DNA from: Haloplanus salinarum
GTDB lineage: Archaea; Halobacteriota; Halobacteria; Halobacteriales; Haloferacaceae
DNA: 64,000 nt
Direction: 5' to 3'
NCBI RefSeq assembly: GCF_024498175.1
Contig: NZ_CP101823.1
Coordinates: 2,858,987-2,922,986 of the forward strand
Below, piece after piece: positions 61,279 to 64,000 of the stretch (within the stretch, counting starts at the first letter, position 1; every line of letters begins with the position of its first letter). The translations under genes and the position numbers were made by a program. The notes under the pieces are model-generated. The model did no database searches, was not told the DNA's origin, and saw only the letters and a list, made by a program, of their open reading frames with translations.

Positions 61279-62138
61279 TGCACGTCGGCCTGCTGTACTC
61301 GCGGATCAGGCGGGACGAGAAGCTCCTGCTCTCGGAGCTTCGGGACCGCGACCACGAGGTGACGAAAATCGACGTCCGGAAGGAGCGGTTCAACATCGGC
61401 GACGCGCCCGAGACGTTCGACGACATCGACATCGCGGTCGACCGGTGTCTGGCGACGAGCCGGAGCCGCTACGTGACGCGCTTCCTGGACGCCTACGGCG
61501 TGCCCGTGGTCAACGCGGCCGACACCGCGGAGCTGTGTGCCGACAAGGTGAAAAACAGCCTCGTCCTGGAGGCCGCGGGCGTGCCGACGCCCAACACCGA
61601 CGTCGCCTTCACCACCGACAGCGCCCTCGAATCCATCGAGGACTTCGGCTACCCCTGCGTGCTCAAGCCGGTGATCGGGTCGTGGGGCCGCCTGATGGCC
61701 AAGGTGGACTCCCGGAGCGCCGCCGAGGCCATCCTCGAACACAAGGCCACCCTCGGCCACTACGAACACAAGGTGTTCTACATCCAGGAGTTCGTCGAGA
61801 AGCCGGGGCGGGACATCCGCGTCGTCGCCACCGACGGCGAGCCCGTCGCGGCGATGACCCGCAGTTCCGACCACTGGCTGACCAACGCCGCGAAGGGCGG
61901 CGAGGTCAACGAGTTCGAAATCGACGACGAGGTGGCCGACCTCGTGAAGCGGGCCTCCGACGCCGTCGGCGGCGGGTTGCTGGGCGTCGACCTCATGGAG
62001 ACGGGCGACTCCTACACCGTCCACGAGGTGAACCACACGGTGGAGTTCAAGGCGCTCGACTCCTGTGTCGACTTCGACGTGCCCGCGGCCATCGTCGACT
62101 GGCTGGAGGGGAAGGCCCGGCAGGAGGCGACGGCATGA
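61278..62138 (+). CDS. argX: Glutamate-[LysW] ligase ArgX
   Basis: 286 residues, ATP-grasp of the LysX/RimK type. HVGLLYSRIRRDEKLLLSELR at the start, PTPNTDVAFTTDSALESIEDFGYPCVLKPVIGSWG in the middle and HEVNHTVEFKALDSCVDF at the metal-binding end. It attaches glutamate through an isopeptide to the carrier LysW, protecting its amino group. In Haloferax argH and lysW lie between argG and argX; here argX follows argG directly. Its stop overlaps the argC ATG. Confidence 0.93.
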   Translation: MHVGLLYSRIRRDEKLLLSELRDRDHEVTKIDVRKERFNIGDAPETFDDIDIAVDRCLATSRSRYVTRFLDAYGVPVVNAADTAELCADKVKNSLVLEAAGVPTPNTDVAFTTDSALESIEDFGYPCVLKPVIGSWGRLMAKVDSRSAAEAILEHKATLGHYEHKVFYIQEFVEKPGRDIRVVATDGEPVAAMTRSSDHWLTNAAKGGEVNEFEIDDEVADLVKRASDAVGGGLLGVDLMETGDSYTVHEVNHTVEFKALDSCVDFDVPAAIVDWLEGKARQEATA

Positions 62139-63172
62139 GCTACACCGCGAGCGTCGTCGGCGGCAGCGGCTTCACTGGCGGCGAACTCCTCCGCCTGCTC
62201 GACGGCCACCCGGAGTTCGAGGTTGTCCAGGCGACCAGCCGGAGCTACGAGCGCAAGACGGTGGGCCACCAGCACCCCAACCTCCGGGGGATGGACCTCC
62301 GGTTTACCGACCCGTCGGAACTCGAACCCGTCGACGTGCTCTTCGCGGCGACGCCCCACGGCGTCTCGATGGAGCGCATCGACGCTTTCCGGGACGCCGC
62401 CGACACCGTGGTGGACCTGAGCGCGGACTTCCGGCTGGGGAGCGAGACGCAGTACGACGAGTGGTACGACGGCCACGACCGGCCGGAGCTACTGGCCGAC
62501 GCCGAGTACGCCCTGCCGGAGCTCAACCGCGAGAACCTCCCCGGCGCCGACCTGATCGCCTCCGGTGGCTGTAACGCGACGGCGACCATCCTGGGACTGA
62601 AGCCCCTCTTCGACGCGGGCGTCCTCTCGGGCGACGAGGACGTCGTCGTCGACGTGAAGGTCGGCTCCTCGGAGGGCGGTGCGGGCGGCGGCGCGGCCTC
62701 CTCGCACCCCGAGCGGTCCGGCATCGTCCGCCCGTACGCCCCGACGAGCCACCGTCACGAGGCCGAAATCGAGGAGTTCCTCGGACTCTCCGTGTCCTTT
62801 ACCGTCCACGCGGTCGACATGACCCGCGGCGCGGCCGCGACCTGTCACGTCTTCCCGGACGGGCCGGTGGGGAAGAAGGACATGTGGAGCGCCTACCGCG
62901 AGAGCTACGGCGACGAGCCGTTCATGCGCACCGTCGCCGGCGGTGGCGGCGTCTACCGCTACCCCGAACCGAAGGCGGTCGCCGGTACCAACTACGGCGA
63001 GGTCGGGTTCGAGATCGACCCCGGGAACGAACGGGTGGTGGTGTTCTCCGCCATCGACAACATGATGAAGGGCTCGGCCGGACAGGCGGTTCACGCCGCG
63101 AACGTCGCCCTCGGAATCGAGGAGACCGCAGGGCTAGCGTTCCAGGGACTCCACCCCGTGGGCGCGCCATGA
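62135..63172 (+). CDS. argC: [LysW]-gamma-glutamyl-phosphate reductase ArgC
   Basis: 345 residues. NAD(P) Rossmann motif SVVGGSGFTGGELLRLLDGHPEF, then LFAATPHGVSM, the catalytic ASGGCNATATILGLKPLF (Cys149 region), HRHEAEIEEFLGL and TNYGEVGFEIDPGNERVVVFSAIDNMMKGSAGQAV. It reduces the acyl-phosphate made by ArgB on the LysW carrier. ATGA overlaps with argX before it and with a 35-codon ORF after it. Confidence 0.95.
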   Translation: MSYTASVVGGSGFTGGELLRLLDGHPEFEVVQATSRSYERKTVGHQHPNLRGMDLRFTDPSELEPVDVLFAATPHGVSMERIDAFRDAADTVVDLSADFRLGSETQYDEWYDGHDRPELLADAEYALPELNRENLPGADLIASGGCNATATILGLKPLFDAGVLSGDEDVVVDVKVGSSEGGAGGGAASSHPERSGIVRPYAPTSHRHEAEIEEFLGLSVSFTVHAVDMTRGAAATCHVFPDGPVGKKDMWSAYRESYGDEPFMRTVAGGGGVYRYPEPKAVAGTNYGEVGFEIDPGNERVVVFSAIDNMMKGSAGQAVHAANVALGIEETAGLAFQGLHPVGAP

Positions 63173-63276
63173 CTTCAGAAAGACGTTCCTGCTCGCGGGC
63201 TCACGGCGCCGCCGTTCGCCGCTCCGCGGGCTGCGCCTTCCAGCGTCACGCGAGCCACCGGAGGTGCCTCGCGTGA
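63169..63276 (+). CDS. 35-codon bridging ORF between argC and argB
   Basis: ATG 63169 overlaps the argC stop (ATGA) and its TGA (63274-63276) overlaps the argB GTG at 63273 (GTGA). The peptide begins MTSERRSCSRAHGAAVRRSAG and is Arg/Ser/His-rich, unlike normal acidic haloarchaeal proteins. The DNA (ctcgcgggctcacggcg, then tcgccgctccgcgggctgcg) resembles GC-rich intergenic repeats common in haloarchaea. A repeat inserted in the operon while keeping the overlaps is the likeliest reading; it might be translated only for coupling. Confidence 0.45.
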   Translation: MTSERRSCSRAHGAAVRRSAGCAFQRHASHRRCLA

Positions 63277-64000
63277 CCGTCGTCGTCAAGATCGGGGGTG
63301 CGAAGGCGGTCGATCCGGCCGGCGCCGTCGCCGACGTGGCCGACCTGGTCGAGACGGGCGAACCCGTCGCCGTCGTCCACGGCGGCTCCACGGCGGTCGA
63401 CGACCTGCTGGATCGCCTCGACATCGACCCGACGTACGTCGAGACGCCGGACGGCGTGGTCGGCCGCTTCACCGACGAGGCGACCATGGAGGCGTTCACG
63501 ATGGCGATGGGCAAAGTCAACACCGACCTCGTCGCGGCGTTCCGCGCGGCGGGCGTCGACGCCGTCGGCCTCTCGGGGGTCGACGGCGGCCTGCTCACGG
63601 GCGCCCGGAAGTCCGCAGTGCGGGTGGTGGAGGACGGCAAGAAGAAGATCAAGCGCGGCGACCACTCGGGGCGGATCGAGTCGGTGAACGCCGGCCTGCT
63701 GGAGTCGCTGCTTGGCGAGGGATACACGCCCGTCGCGGGCCCGCCGATGCTCGCCGACGACGGCGTGGCGGTGAACACGGACGCCGACCGGGCGGCCGCG
63801 GCCGTCGCGGGCGCGCTCGGCGCTCGGCTGGTCGTCCTCACGGACGTCGCGGGCGTGTACGCCGACCCCGACGACCCGTCGACGCTGATCGACTCGGTGA
63901 CCACCCCCGCGGAGTACGACGCGCTGACCGACGCCGCGGAGGGGTTCATGACCAAGAAGGTGATGGCCGCGACGGAGGCCCTCGAATCGGGGGCGTCCGA
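63273..64000 (+). CDS. argB: Acetylglutamate/[LysW]-aminoadipate kinase ArgB (3' end outside window)
   Basis: First 242 residues visible, GTG start, truncated by the window. VKIGGAKAVDPAGAVADVADLVETGEPVAVVHGGSTAVDDLL is the amino-acid kinase N-terminus. GLSGVDGGLLTGARK and VNTDADRAAAAVAGALGARLVVLTDVAGVYADP follow. It phosphorylates the gamma-carboxylate of glutamate on LysW for ArgC. Next genes in relatives would be argD, argE and argF, off the window. Confidence 0.93.
   Translation, partial: MTVVVKIGGAKAVDPAGAVADVADLVETGEPVAVVHGGSTAVDDLLDRLDIDPTYVETPDGVVGRFTDEATMEAFTMAMGKVNTDLVAAFRAAGVDAVGLSGVDGGLLTGARKSAVRVVEDGKKKIKRGDHSGRIESVNAGLLESLLGEGYTPVAGPPMLADDGVAVNTDADRAAAAVAGALGARLVVLTDVAGVYADPDDPSTLIDSVTTPAEYDALTDAAEGFMTKKVMAATEALESGAS

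Overview
The window is a 64 kb piece of a haloarchaeal chromosome (class Halobacteria). It has very high GC, acidic proteins full of Asp/Glu, GTG starts, leaderless TATA promoters, and archaeal information-processing genes (PCNA, TFB, RadA, NMD3, PolD large subunit). It also carries many small protein families known only from haloarchaea. The genus cannot be fixed from sequence alone. Both ends cut a gene: a MutS-like ATPase on the left and argB on the right.

Layout. 1-9.2 kb: MutS-like protein, LarE, a histidine phosphatase, the divergent Tat translocase pair (single-domain TatC and double-domain TatCt), and a glycerate 2-kinase coupled to a divergent enolase paralogue. 9.3-25.5 kb: RHH regulator with preQ0-type transporter, RlmE, two HTH regulators, pcn, a complete IS6-type insertion with 8-bp target duplication, tfb, sufU, an SQR-like flavoprotein with DUF1641 partner, radA, htpX-pspAB, nmd3, an XPD/DinG-like helicase and an IS1341-type tnpB element. 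25.3-30 kb: mostly small or uncharacterised haloarchaeal genes. 30-38.4 kb: tetrapyrrole genes (hemB, hemL, hemC, hemD) interrupted by an ammonium transporter fused to PII, a VapBC-like pair and a nitrilase-fold protein lacking its catalytic cysteine. 38.4-55.5 kb: RecJ-like nuclease, cysteine synthase, a pilin-like secreted protein, NfuA-like protein, PolD large subunit, a large surface protein, a sulfatase-family enzyme, a CBS protein coupled to glyS, and a dolichol kinase-like protein. 55.5-59.8 kb: nitrite assimilation (FNT channel, siroheme nitrite reductase, DUF6360, uroporphyrinogen-III methyltransferase). 60-64 kb: arginine biosynthesis through a LysW-type carrier (argG, argX, argC, argB).

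How the genes work together. hemL, hemB, hemC and hemD make uroporphyrinogen III. The methyltransferase in the nitrite operon diverts it to siroheme, the prosthetic group of the nitrite reductase next to it. Ammonium made from nitrite, or taken up by Amt-PII, feeds glutamate and arginine synthesis.

Most notable points: the amt-PII and nitrite reductase promoters share several blocks at matching spacing, and both are followed by 25-26 codon leader ORFs that overlap the main start. Also notable are the Amt-PII fusion itself, the enolase paralogue with altered catalytic loops beside a 2-phosphoglycerate-making kinase, the nitrilase pseudoenzyme, and a 35-codon ORF that bridges argC and argB with 4-nt overlaps on both sides.
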